Positions 43,501 through 54,200 of a stretch of 64,000 nt of DNA are shown here, piece by piece. Below the pieces are notes generated by a model that was not told where the DNA came from, did no database searches, and was given only the letters and a program-made list of their open reading frames with translations. The stretch's first letter is position 1. Every line of letters starts with the position of its first letter. Source of the DNA: Cyanophora paradoxa (Eukaryota; Glaucocystophyceae; Cyanophorales; Cyanophoraceae); assembly GCA_004431415.1 (NCBI GenBank), contig QPMI01000470.1, positions 372,001 to 436,000 on the forward strand. The letters are read 5' to 3'. Made by a program: the position numbers and the translations under genes.

Positions 43501-46500
43501 AGGGTCAGCGGGGAGAGTGAGGGGGAGGGAAGGAGGCACAGCGCGCCTCCATGTTCCCGAGCATCGTGGTAGCCCCCACGTGGCCCGTCTCGGCGGCAGC
43601 CGCGTAGTATCTGTTTTTTGGCCGGCCGGGCGCTCGGGCAGGAGAAACAAAAAAAGGACCGGATCGTGAAACAGGGGTACGCACTGGTACGAAGCGGCCA
43701 GGTCCTGCGGTAGCCCCCTCTCCCCGTAGTAGTACCACCTCGCCAGGTTCATCTGAGGCTCAGATGAGCGGAAGGGGGGATGAAGCCGCGGGGGGTACGC
43801 CACCATGGCCCCCACGTCCCCGGAGTCCGCCTTGTACTTCTCGTACTGAATGAGACCGTCGTCCTCCCCCTGGGGGGGGGGGAAGAAGTCGGCCGGGGGT
43901 ACGGAAAGGAGAAAAGGGGGGTACGGACCTTCTGGCCCTCGGCGAGCTTACCCCGCGAGACGTCCTTGAGCCAATTGCCGTCGATCGCGACGCCGCCTCC
44001 CCCGCCGTGCCTGTGCCCTTGGGCTGCACGTACCCCTCAGAATTCAATCGGAGGGGGGTAAAGGAATAGAAACGGGGTACCCTTCTGCGCGGCGACGTGG
44101 TAGTAGTAAGCCGCCGCCTCCGCGTCGTACGGGGCCTGCGAGAGAAAAGTTCGCGAAAGAAAAGAAATTTGAATGGGGATCCGGGGGGGGTACGGCAGCG
44201 CGCCTGGAAGCCGGTGGAGTGGCGGTACCCCAGCGCCATCTGAGCGGAGGACTCGCCGTGGGCGGCCGCCAGGCGGTACAAGGCTACAGCCTACGCCAAA
44301 ATTAGAAGGAGAAGAAAATTAGAGGATGGATTCGTTCTTTCGTTCGCCTTCGAGACGCTTCGGGGCAGCCCGAGCCCCGCCGCGTGGAGCAGTCCGAGGG
44401 ACCAGAGGGCCCGCCCGGCGGCGGGGTGGCCCCCGGCCCCCGCCCCGGCACCCCCGCAGGCGCATCGCTCCAGGAGGCGGGCCGCGGCGGGCGCCAGCAG
44501 CCCGAGATCACCCTCCCGGTCCCACTGCAAGGCTTGAGAGACGAAAAGGGGAGGGGAGAAGCGTGGGGGGTACCAGGTAGTCGAGGCCGGCGTCGCAGGC
44601 GGCGGCGGGGTCCCTCAGATCGCCCCCGGGTACCTCCAGCGCCCCAGCGCCGGCCTCCTGCGAACAAAGAGTGGGTCGGCGGGGTACGCGAACGCGTACG
44701 GCCGCCGTCGGCTGGGTACGGACCTGAGGCCCCAACGCCGGCTGCTGGGAGCGGCCGCTCGACTCGAGGTACTCGGCAGGGGTACCCGACCCGCAGACCT
44801 CCGCGAAGGGTGAGGGGTACATCCCGCGTTCGGCCGCGTGCAGATCGGCCGCCTGAACGGAGTGCGTCGGCGGGCCGGGCAGGGGGCGAGGCGCGGGAGG
44901 GGTAGGGGCACCTCGCGCGGGCCCAGGGCCCGGAGGTAAGTTCGCATCGAACCGAGCATACCCCGGAAGCCCTCCTGAAGAGGTACATGAGAATCAGACG
45001 GCCCAAAGGGCGGAACATGGTTCTGGTGTACCCGGTTCCAGTTCTTTCCGATGTAGAGGGGTCCGTCGTTCATCGCGACCGAGCGGCCGGGGGGTACAGG
45101 AACGCGGGCGTCGGGGCGGCCGTTCACATACAGCTGGAGAGCCTGTCCCCCTCTAGAAAAAAAAGAGTGAGGCGGGGGAAAAGCGGAGGGGAAGGGAAAG
45201 CGGCACCGGCCGGGTTCGAGGACGAGGACGAGGTGGCTCCACGCGTGCAGCGGCAGCCGCGCCGTGCTGGAAAGGGGGGGTATGAGGCGCGTAAGGCGGG
45301 GCAAGCGGGAGGGGGGGTACACCTGTAGAGGGAGATGTAGTTGGTGTCGTCGAGGGAGAGCTGAGGGGGGCAAGATTTAGGAGGGGGGTCAAGGTAGAGC
45401 GGCAGGAGATCGGGGGGAACGCGCCTGGGCGAGGAGCTGGCGGGAGCCGGAGAGGAGCCAGGCGGAGGGGGTACGACAACAGCCGCCGGTCCCTGCGGAC
45501 GCCCCCGGGCTCGGGCTCGGGCGGCTGGGAAGCCTCAAAAAAGGACGCGTACCCTTAAAGAAAACGGAAACGTAGTCCCCGGGGCTGCCGGGCGATCAAA
45601 ACAATGGGCCACGCTTGGGCCCGGGTACCCCGCACCTGTCGCCGGAGGGGTACATCCATAGGGAGACGGAGAAGGCGGCGACGGGGAGGGGTAGGAGCTC
45701 GGCGTGGGGCCACTGCGGCGGGTTAAAGAGGGGGGTACCGGGGGCGGAGGGCGCGGGCGGGGTACCGTGATGCCGTACTCGGGTTGCATGGCGATCGGGG
45801 ATGGGCCGGAGAGATCCTGGGAGACTGAAAGGGCTGTTTCAGTCCGGGTACAGCTCCAGCTCGCCGAAACGGGTACCCGGGAAGGGGCCGGAGGGGTGGG
45901 CGAGGGCGCCGGAGGGGCCGGGTACGCGGTTGGCGGCCTGGAAGACGTCGAGAAGGCCGGGCTGGGGGTACAGGAGCGTCAATTCAGACGCGGGGGTACA
46001 TGTACAGGGGGGGGGGGGGGGGGGGGCCCGAACCTGGGAGGGGAGGTAGGAGGAGAAGGCGGGGCGGCCGCAGCCGGCCTGCGAGGGGGGTACGTGAATG
46101 AACGACGGGGAGGGCTCGGGGCCGCGTGCCTTCAAGCGGACTCGGAAGGGGCGGCTGCGCATGACCCACGCGGCGTCGGGGCCGCCGGCCAGAGGCGCCC
46201 GGTAGTACCTGACGACGTACCCGTCTGCATCGGATTGGGAAGGGGGGAGGAAGTGTCAAGGGGGGGGTACCTGGCCTCGTAGAGCCCCGGCTCGCTGGGC
46301 CCGCGGGCGATGGTTCGAGTCCGGACGGGGCCGGCGGCGTCCTCGGGCAGTGCGGCGGCTGGCGCGGGGTCGGTCCGGGCAGAGCGGGGTAGAGCAAATC
46401 GGGATCGGAGGGAGGGGGGTACCGTGGAAGGCGGAGACCTCGCGGGCGTCTCGGCCCGGCGTGACGTCAACGATGCGGATCAGATCTGAATCGGAGGCTT

Positions 46501-47420
46501 CCCCGGGGGGCACCGACCACCGTACCCCCAGCGCCTCGCTCGTGCAGAGGTCCCTGCGGGTTGTGCCTTCAGGGAAGGGGGAGAAGAGGAAAGGGGGGTA
46601 CGCCCACCTCGCGTCCGTGACGAGGCGGAGGCAGTGGGCGCGCCGGACTGAGACGGCGCCCGAGCGCGCGAGCACCAGCGGCGCCCCGCCAGGCGCCTCG
46701 GGGGCCCGCACGGCCCGGAATCTGCAAACGAAGCGGCTCGAGCGGCGGGATTCGAACTTCGTCGGCGCAGCGGTCGGCGCACTCGAAGCGGCCCTCGCTG
46801 GGGCCGACGCTGGTCCAGAAAGTCGCGCCGGGGAGGGCCTGCGCACGCGCGAGCGCGCGGCTCTAGCTAAGGGCGAAGCCTTCTATCCAGTTCGGCTTGT
46901 GCGCACCGTGTACTCGGCGCCTATGGCGAACTCGACGACCTGTAGGGCGGGCCGGGATCAAATGCGAGGCGGGCGGCGGGCGGCGGGCTGAGGCGCGAGC
47001 GCAGGGCGGCACCGGCTCGAAGAGCGTCGTATCGATCGGCTGCGCGTCCGCCGCCGCCGCGTGGGCGTCCGGCGGCTCAGTCTCGGCCGGCGGATCGGGC
47101 TCGGGCTCCGGCAGCGCCGCGGGCGTGTCGTCCGGATCCTCGTCTCCGCTAGGCGGCTCGGGCAGGTCGCGCAGGGGATACAGGCCTGCGCATGCGGCGC
47201 AGCGATGAGGCACGGCTGGCGCAGGGGATTGAAGCTTCATGGCACCCATGCGGTCGCGGCCGGGCAGAATTGCCTCTCCCTCGCGGTCCCACTGCACGAT
47301 GACGACGTCCGCGGGGCAGGCGGCTCGGTCCGAGACGCGGATGACGAAGGCGGCCGCCTGCCCGACGGCGAGGAGCAGGAGCACCGCTCGTTGCGCCCCT
47401 CGCATCGCGTGCGCCGGCAT
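40531..47420 (-). CDS. SEL1L/Hrd3-type ERAD protein with N-terminal laminin-G/ConA-like domain
   Basis: Start Met at 47420 or 47405; the second gives MRGAQRAVLLLLAVGQAAAF, a clear signal peptide. An acidic luminal segment and beta-rich exons follow. Then LPLHAWSHLVLVLEPG, LQLYVNGRPDARVPVPPG, AMNDGPLYIGKNW and FRGMLGSMRTYLRALGPREV together are a laminin-G/ConA-like fold. Next come Sel1 repeats: SLGLLHAAGLGLP, LYRLAAAHGESSAQMALGYR, DAEAAAYYYHVAAQ, QYEKYKADSGDVGAMVA, MNLARWYYYGERGLPQDLAA, GHVGATTMLGNMEA, ASAFDRFTKAAGQGDTE, MNGLAYMHMHGLHVPQDHKK, EFDRAAVRGNANAVFNAASM and PDTAYYYFDAVARA. The last exon gives LLAALAAALAVLLALRSARR, a transmembrane anchor with a basic tail. The QYEKYKADSGDVGA block and overall order match SEL1L/Hrd3, the scaffold of the Hrd1 ubiquitin ligase in ER-associated degradation. 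Many introns begin GTACCCC. The final intron/exon join is unresolved. Confidence 0.82.
42040..42220 (-). repeat. GGGGCC/CCGGCC-type simple repeat in a SEL1L-like intron
   Basis: Imperfect CCCCGGCC and CCCCGGCCTCCGT units for about 180 bases. Just upstream (41870-42030), CTAGCCAAACCGGTACCG-like units occur four to five times. Confidence 0.85.
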
Positions 47421-47749
47421 CTCCCGCAGCGCCGTAGCTAAGGCTTTTGCATCGGATGCATCCTTCCTCAGGGGTACTTCTTTGTTTCCGCAACCGGCGC
47501 GCTCGGAGCCCGCCTGGGGCGGCTGCGAGCGCTTCGAAAGAGATCCGCGAGCGCCAATCTTCGTTTGCGCGACCGGCAAGTCGGCGCGCGATTTCCAGTC
47601 GGGTCGAGCTAGCGCGCGTGCACGTGGCTCGGCAGCGGCGCCAAGCGAATACAGCTCCGGAGCGCTAAGCACGCAACGCTGGCGCGCTCAAGCCGAATCA
47701 GCGAGTGCTCAGTGCCGGCGCGGGGGCTCCAAGCACGTAGATCCTCATA
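47421..47749. promoter_or_regulatory. Divergent region between the SEL1L-like and queuosine-transporter genes
   Basis: 329 bases separate the two start codons, so it should hold both promoters. GC-rich with GAGCTAGC and GCGCGTGCACGTGGC (an E-box-like CACGTG at about 47620). No TATA box is evident. An in-frame extension upstream of the SEL1L-like signal peptide is open but is better read as 5' UTR. Confidence 0.4.
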
Positions 47750-49122
47750 ATGGCGTCGGTTCCGCAGCGCCGGCACAGCCAGAGCGCCGATGTGGAGCAC
47801 GCGGGTGAGGAGCTCGCGTCGATCATGCCCGCGCCCGGCGGGCGGGGGCGGCCCCTCCTCGCCCCGCGCGGACCGGGCGCAGGCGGCCCCGCTGCAGCCG
47901 CCGATGAGCTGCTGGACGATGCGGGCGCGCGCGCCGAGAGCGTCACCGTCGGCGATGATGACTCGGCGGACCCGGAGGCGTCGGTCGCGAAGGGGCACGG
48001 GCGCGGGCACGGCCACGCGCCTCTCGCGTGGAGCCTCACCGGCCCCGCCGCGCCCTCGTTCCAAGTCTTCGCCGCACTGACCGCCATCTTCATCGTGCGC
48101 GATCGAATCTGGATTCGAATTCGAATCCGAGCGCGCGCGCGCGCTCAGCTTTCTCTCTCAGGGCAACCTGTTCATGGGAGAGCTCGCCGGATCCAAGTTC
48201 TTCCAAGTGGGGCCCATCCCCCTCGCCGTCGGCTCTCTCCAGTGGCCCATCGTCTTCGTCAGCACCGACCTCCTCAACGAGTACTTCGGCCCCCCCGGTG
48301 CGGGGGTACCGCTTCATCCGGGACCGGGTACCGCCTCACGCGCGCCGGCGTCCGCAGGGGTACGGCTCGTGACCTACATCGCTGCGGCGATGCTGGTGTA
48401 CTGCTTCGGCCTCCTCACCATATTCGTTTCGATACCCGCCTCGCCCATCTCCCCCCTCACCGGTGCCCTTCCCCCCCCCCGCCCCCCGCGCCCCATCGCC
48501 CATCGAAAGTCGTACCCCCAGATTCCGTGTACTCCACCGTCTTTGGGCAGTCGATGTGGGTCATCGTCGGCTCGCTCGTCGCGTTCCTCTGCTCCCAGTA
48601 CCCCCCCCCCCCCGCCTTGAAATGCGCTACCCCCCTCCATCCGAGCCGCGCCCGTACCCCCAGGTTCATTGACGCGGCGCTGTTCGCGGCCTTCAAGAGC
48701 CGCACGGGGCACCGCCTCCTCTGGCTCCGCGCCACCGGTACCCCCCGCATCCCCTCGCAGCTCTGTACCCCCGCTCACTCGCCCCCCCCCCTCCCCCCCC
48801 ACTCCCCAGGCTCGACGGTGATAAGCCAGCTATTCGACAGCTTCATCATCGGGGCCATCGGCTTCTGGCTCCCCGGAAAGTTCGCGTTCCGAGAGGTGAG
48901 CTCGAGCGCTTTGCTGAGACGAACGCTCACCCAGTGAGACTAACCCCCCCCCCCCCCCCCCCCTCGCCCCCCAAGTTCGTGGTGACGGCGTCGGCGGGGT
49001 ACGCGACGAAGCTGGTCCTGGCGGTGCTTATGACGCCCCTCGTGTACGGGGCCCACTGGGCCATAGACTGGTACCTCGAGCGCGAGGCAGGCGGCGGCGG
49101 TGGCGCCGGCCTGAGCTTGTAG
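47750..49122 (+). CDS. YhhQ/VUT-family queuosine-precursor transporter
   Basis: ATG 47750. Exon 1 (47750-48094) encodes a hydrophilic N-terminal extension of about 100 residues (MASVPQRRHSQSADVEHAGE, His/Gly-rich GHGRGHGHA), then FQVFAALTAIFI. Exon 2 (from 48162) has the family signature: NLFMGELAGSKFF, then GSLQWPIVFVSTDLLNEYFG, equivalent to the bacterial N-x-x-A-x-K and F-P-x-T-x-x-x-T-D-x-x-x-E-x-Y-G motifs. Later exons give VTYIAAAMLVYCFGLLTIFV, SMWVIVGSLVAFLCSQ, FIDAALFAAFKSRTGHRLLW, STVISQLFDSFIIGAIGFWL and VTASAGYATKLVLAVLMTPL, ending GGGGAGLSL-stop. Six membrane segments are seen, as in YhhQ. Bacterial members import queuine/preQ precursors for tRNA modification. The extension may target the protein to an organelle. 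Four or more introns are C-rich with GTACCCC. Confidence 0.88.
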
Positions 49123-49277
49123 AGGAGCTTAAGCTTAAGCTTATTTCAATATTAGCGTTGAGCGTTCGAAAGCTTATTGATATTGAATGCCAACAGCTCG
49201 TGGATATGCTTGCGATTGAAGCTTTTAGATCGCATTTGCGCGGTTCGAGTTCGGTTCACTGGTCAGCTAGTACTACT

Positions 49278-50231
49278 CTAGAGAGGGTCCCCGACGATTT
49301 CGGCGGGGGACAAGGGGAGCTCCACAGGGACGGGGGCGTACCCCGCCCCACGGCGGGCCGCGAACCAGTCGCGGACGAAGGCGGCGGCCCAGACGGGTAC
49401 GTGGCAGCACGCCGCGGTCACGAGAGCCATCGCGTAGGCCGCCGGCCACGACGAAATCGACCTGGGGGGGGGGCTTCAGCCGGGGGTACAGGGTTTGGCG
49501 GACGAGGGGGGTACGCACGTGTCGAGGAAGCCGTAGGTCCACTCGCCCGAGACGGCGTAGTACACGCGGGCGAAGAGGGCGTACAGGACCACGAGGGCTG
49601 CGCGGGGCGTGGGGGCGCGCCCCGGGGTACGGGGATTCGGGAGGAGGGGGGGGTACCCACCCTCGAGCCAGAAGACGTGCCACCAGGGGACGGGCACGCG
49701 GCCCGCGGCGATCTGCGAGGTGGATGGCTCAGCGAGATACGGGTACGTTAACGCTCATGAAGCGACGGCGGCTCGGCTCGCCTCGACGGCGGCGAGGGCG
49801 ATGTTGCCCCCGTGGCGGGCGCGGTCAAGGAACAGGTCGAGGGGCGTCCGGATGTACTTCTGAGCGTCGGCGTACAGGATCGAAAAGTAGACGAGGCTCA
49901 GGAACAGAGCCGCGCCGCTTGCCGCCGGGAAGAGGCGCGCCCCGGCGGCCGCCGCCCGGTCGCAGGCGCGCGCGAAGGCGGAGCTGGGGCCGGCGCCCTC
50001 GCTGGCGGGCTGCGGGTGCTGCCGGAGCTGCGGCACGCCGCCGAGCGCGAGGAGGTCCAGGGAGAGAGCGAGGAGGCAGAAGGCCCACGTCGTGAAGAAT
50101 CGCGTGGAGGACGCGTCGACGGCGAGGAGCAGGACCACGACGCTCGTCGCGTACGTCGCGAGGACGATGCGGAGAACCGCGAGCGCCCTCGGGGAGACAC
50201 AAGAGGCGCCGGCGGCCGCGGGGCCCGCCAT
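49278..50231 (-). CDS. Six-pass membrane protein, possibly rolling-stone/AIG1-like
   Basis: ATG 50231 (MAGPAAAGASCVSPRALAVL). Exon 1 holds three hydrophobic segments: AVLRIVLATYATSVVVLLLA, RFFTTWAFCLLALSLDLLAL and ALFLSLVYFSILYADAQKYI. Later exons give IAAGRVPVPWWHVFWLE, ALVVLYALFARVYYAVSGEW and TYGFLDT, then AAYAMALVTAACCHVPVWAA, and the end ...SPAEIVGDPL-stop at 49278. FFTTWAF and WWHVFW resemble conserved positions of the rolling-stone/FAR-17a (AIG1) families, but I rate that similarity weak. It converges on the transporter gene, whose stop is 155 bases away. Three introns, two starting GTGCGTACCC or GGTGGGTACCC. Confidence 0.65.
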
Positions 50232-51229
50232 CTCGCGCCAAACTTGAATCGATCTCCGCTGGTCGGCGGAGCGGCTGCACTACCTGTTCGGACCTCTCGA
50301 GCACATGGAAAGCTCTCCCAGCTAGCTCGTGGGCTGGGGCTCGGCTGGCTGAGCGCGTTCAACAGCTTGCGCGTCAGCGGCCAGCTTTGAATGGCACTAG
50401 CGAGTGCGCCAAGCCTTGTATAGGGAACTTTGGAAGCAGCGAGTCCGGTCCCAACTTCCGGCCAGCGAGCCGCCGGGCGAAGAGGGGTACGCAACTCCGG
50501 ATCCGGATCCAGTTGCCTCTGAGCCAGCAGAGCGCTAGCCGGCGCCACGCGGGGTGCCGGCGCCGCTTTAAATTCCGCGCGCGGCCCGGCCTTTCTCAAT
50601 GCATATATGTGAGATCGCGCTCGCGCCCACGCTAGCGCTAACGCTAGCTGCTTGGGTTGCAGGAGAGCTGGCCCTGCGCACGCGGCGTGCACGTGTGCAG
50701 GTTCGCATGCATGTTCATGTATCATAGTATGCGCTGCGGCGCCGGCCGCGGCCGCGCGCGCCTCGCGCGTGGCGCATGGGCATGCGCGCATCGATATCGC
50801 CCTACTGCACTCTGCCGCAGTGCGCAAGCGCCCCCTCTTCATGATCACAAAGGAAATTCAAGCGCGCGAATTCTTTAGATATCTTTCGCGGAATATGTAT
50901 CGAGCATTTTACGTAGCCCAGACTGAGAAGGTGCCTCGCCGAGTCGAGATCAAGTCACGAGGCCGCCGAGGCTGAGGCCGCCGACCTCCGTCCGGTCGTG
51001 CACCCGAATCTGCGATTTTGGGGAGATTAATCACGAGGGCCAGCCTCACAGCCCGACAGTGCTAGTAGCCCTAGTAGATCATCCACATGGGGAAGCTATA
51101 AATTAAAGCTATCAATTGCAAGCTATAAAGCGCATGCGCAGTCTCGAGGGCCAGCCTCACATCCCGACAGCTCTAGTATATCACGATCAATCATTGAATA
51201 TCATGATGCGACGGCACCTGGCTGATCGT
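50232..51229. other. Intergenic region
   Basis: No supported gene, though the 3' end of the long membrane-protein gene to the right may extend into it. CGAGGGCCAGCCTCACA occurs near 51035 and again near 51143, with CTATAAA/AGCTATAAAGC repeats between. GGATCCGGATCC and GCTAGCGCTAACGCTAGC palindromes are present. Confidence 0.5.
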
Positions 51230-54200
51230 CAGGATGCAGGCGGACAGGACGAGGCTCGCCACGCTGCAAGGAAGAAGCCCTCGTGCGTGAGCGACCGCAA
51301 TTGCAAGCTATAAAGCTATAAAAAGCTGCAGAGCTATAGAGCGAGCTACATACAAAGCGCGGTCTGATCATGATCATGACGCCTGCGCACCTTCGGAGGA
51401 GACCGAAGTTCATGCGCACGCCCACGAGCGACTCCGGCATCAGCTTGTTGTCCGCCTGCCGGCCAAGCGTAAGGGCTTATATTAGGGCCCAGCTTGATTA
51501 TATTCAAAGACGAGGCTCGTCAGTCGACGCCGCGAACTCGAACGCGCGGACGGCTTACACATAGAAGGATCTATGGTCCGGCAGAGCCGCTGGAAACAGC
51601 GGCGCGTGGGGGGGGGGGAGGGGGGGGGGGGGGGCAACCCCCTCCCTGCCTGGCCGGACCTATCCGAGCAAATTGTTATTTATACATAGAAGGATCCACC
51701 ATGGCCATGGACAAGCTTGTAATCAAGGACAACGAATAAATAAATACATATGAAGGCACGCATGCGCACCCGGACGGCGGCGTCGGCGAGGTGGAGGTGG
51801 CGGGCGCAGGAGCAGAAGTCCAGGTCCTGCCCGCACAGCTCGCAGGTCAATTCACAAGGTGAGAGCGATAAGGCAGAGCGATAAGAGAAGAATCGAGCAG
51901 TGTCCCCTTCTAGATCTGACCATCCCGGGCCGGGGGCGCAGCGCGCGCGCATCACCTTACCTGCCCGCACAGCTCGCAGCAGGAGGAGGAGGCCCCCGGC
52001 CCGCCCGCGCCCGCCCCGCTGCCCCGCCGCTGAAGCTGCATCTGGCCATGGCCCGCCGCCGCTCCCTGCAGCTGCGCTGGGGCGTCGATGCCGGACCGAT
52101 ATTTATATATATATGGGAAACTCCTGATCATGAGATTTATATAGCTAGATCTAGATCTAGATTAAGGCCGAACTTCGCACCTCGGCGTCGCCGTTCGAAA
52201 TCAGGCCGCCCCCTTCTAGATCTTCCGAAAGCTGCGCCATTGCGGGTCCAGGGTACACCTGCGAGGGCGCGCGGTTAATAATAAGCCGAGCGAAGTAACG
52301 CAGTAATTATATAAGCCGAGCGATTGCCTTGTGTTGGGACCCGCGGCGCGTGAGAACCTCGCGCCCCCCCGGCCGCTGGCCATAGCCATGGGGCGCCGGC
52401 GGCGGCTGAGCTCCGAATACTGATCCCGCGGCCGGCTCCGGTTCCGGCCTCGGGTGAACAAGCGCGGCGCTGGAGACGTTGACAGTGTGGACGCTGCCGC
52501 CGGCGCCGGAGCCGTGCGGGGCGCCGGTCGAGATGGCCGGAGCATGCTCCAGCTGAAGGTGCAAGTGCACGAGCAGGAATCGGTGCTGCGGCAGCGAATT
52601 CCGTCAGTTTGATCTGATCACGAAGCTTGATTATTGCACGAGCAGGAGCAGCAAGCTAGTTTAAGAGCTTAAGTTTAGAAAGAATGAAAGCATCTTTAGC
52701 TAGGTCTAGGTTTGATCAGCTTTATCAGCATCAAGACGGATTACTCAATCTAGTTCTAGATTTAATCATTAGGGCTAGTTCTAGTTCTAGTTCTAGTTCT
52801 AGTTCTAGAATGAAAGCATCAAGCTCAAGATGGATTATCCAATCTATATAGCTACGTGTAGGAGCAAAAGGACGATGCATGCAGGAGCAAAACGTATCCA
52901 ATCTAGGTCTAGAAACCGAACCTATATATTAGATCTGACCTCCGAGGCTAATTCTAGGTCTAGTGTGACTTGGAACTTGAACTGACTGCAGCTGACCTCC
53001 TGGGCGAGGTTGTTGGAGAGCATGCGGCAAGCTAGTTTAAGATCTAGAGTTGGAGTTTAAGATGACTTCAGAGTTGAGGTTTAAAATGTCTCTAGTTCTG
53101 GCTTGCTCACTTCTTGGGCGAGGTTGTTGGAGAGGGCGCCGAAGAGGACGGCGAGGACGATGCAGGAGCCGAAGAAGACGACGTCGATGACCGTCAGCAG
53201 GAAGAAGAGCTGTCCGGCCCGCGGTTAACACATGAATTATAACCAAGAGATTGGATATCTAATTTTATAAGAGAAGGAACTTGGTTCTTAAGCACGCTTA
53301 TCATTATAAGTAACTGTCGCCAGGCGCCGCGCTCGGCGTCGGCGTCGGCCCGGATCCGGAGCACGGGAATATCAATGGGGCCCCACCCCACATGTACAGC
53401 AGGAACAAGAGCTGCCCATATATAATCTCGAAGAGAAGGGAGGACCTTCGATCTTAAGCACGCCTATCATTAAAACTAACTAACTAGTACTTGGCCAGCA
53501 AAAGAAGCCCCCCAAAGAAGTCTATTATTATCCGATCGGTCGCCTGGAACATCGCGTCTATCGAAGAAGAGCTGTTGGCGTGGGATCGATTATATCCCAC
53601 CTGCGGGATGCTCTTGTCGGTGAAGACGGAGGAGTACAGGACGACGGCCATCAGGCCCAGCAGGCACAGCGCCATGCTGCGAAGGAAGGAAAGCTTCAGG
53701 GCGAAAGAAAGAGAGCGATGCAAGGGAGAAAGAAGGAGAGAGCACATGGAGGTGAAGAAGGAGAGGCGGAGTGTGAAGCGCCACCCGACCTGCGAGGCGA
53801 CCCGCCGCAGCTGCGCCTGCGCGCCGCGCGGTCGACATCGTCGATCGCGGCGTCAGATCCAAGGCTCCAAGCCTCCGAGGCTCATCGGCTTTGAGGCTCG
53901 AACTGCTTCAGAGCGCAATCTTATTGCAAGCTAACCGTTCAAACTCTGAGGCTCACGCTTGCCTTGACTAAGCAAAAAATGATGGCAAGCGGAAGCTTCG
54001 AATCCCGCACAAATTAAATTTAAACGGGGCAGAAGCAACGAAAGCTCTACTAGGCTAGGGCACCCATGCGAGGATGTTGGTGCACCCATGGGCAGGCGCG
54101 GATATCGATGTTGGCAAGCTATAGCCGCTGAGCTTAACGTCTGAAACTTAAACTCGAGCTCAAGCTCAAATCTAAACGGATCCGGAGGGCACCCATGCGA

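Noticed and set aside
46863-47672. Upstream start giving a long N-terminal extension of the SEL1L-like protein
   Set aside because: The extension would bury the clear signal peptide beginning at 47405; it is better read as 5' UTR.
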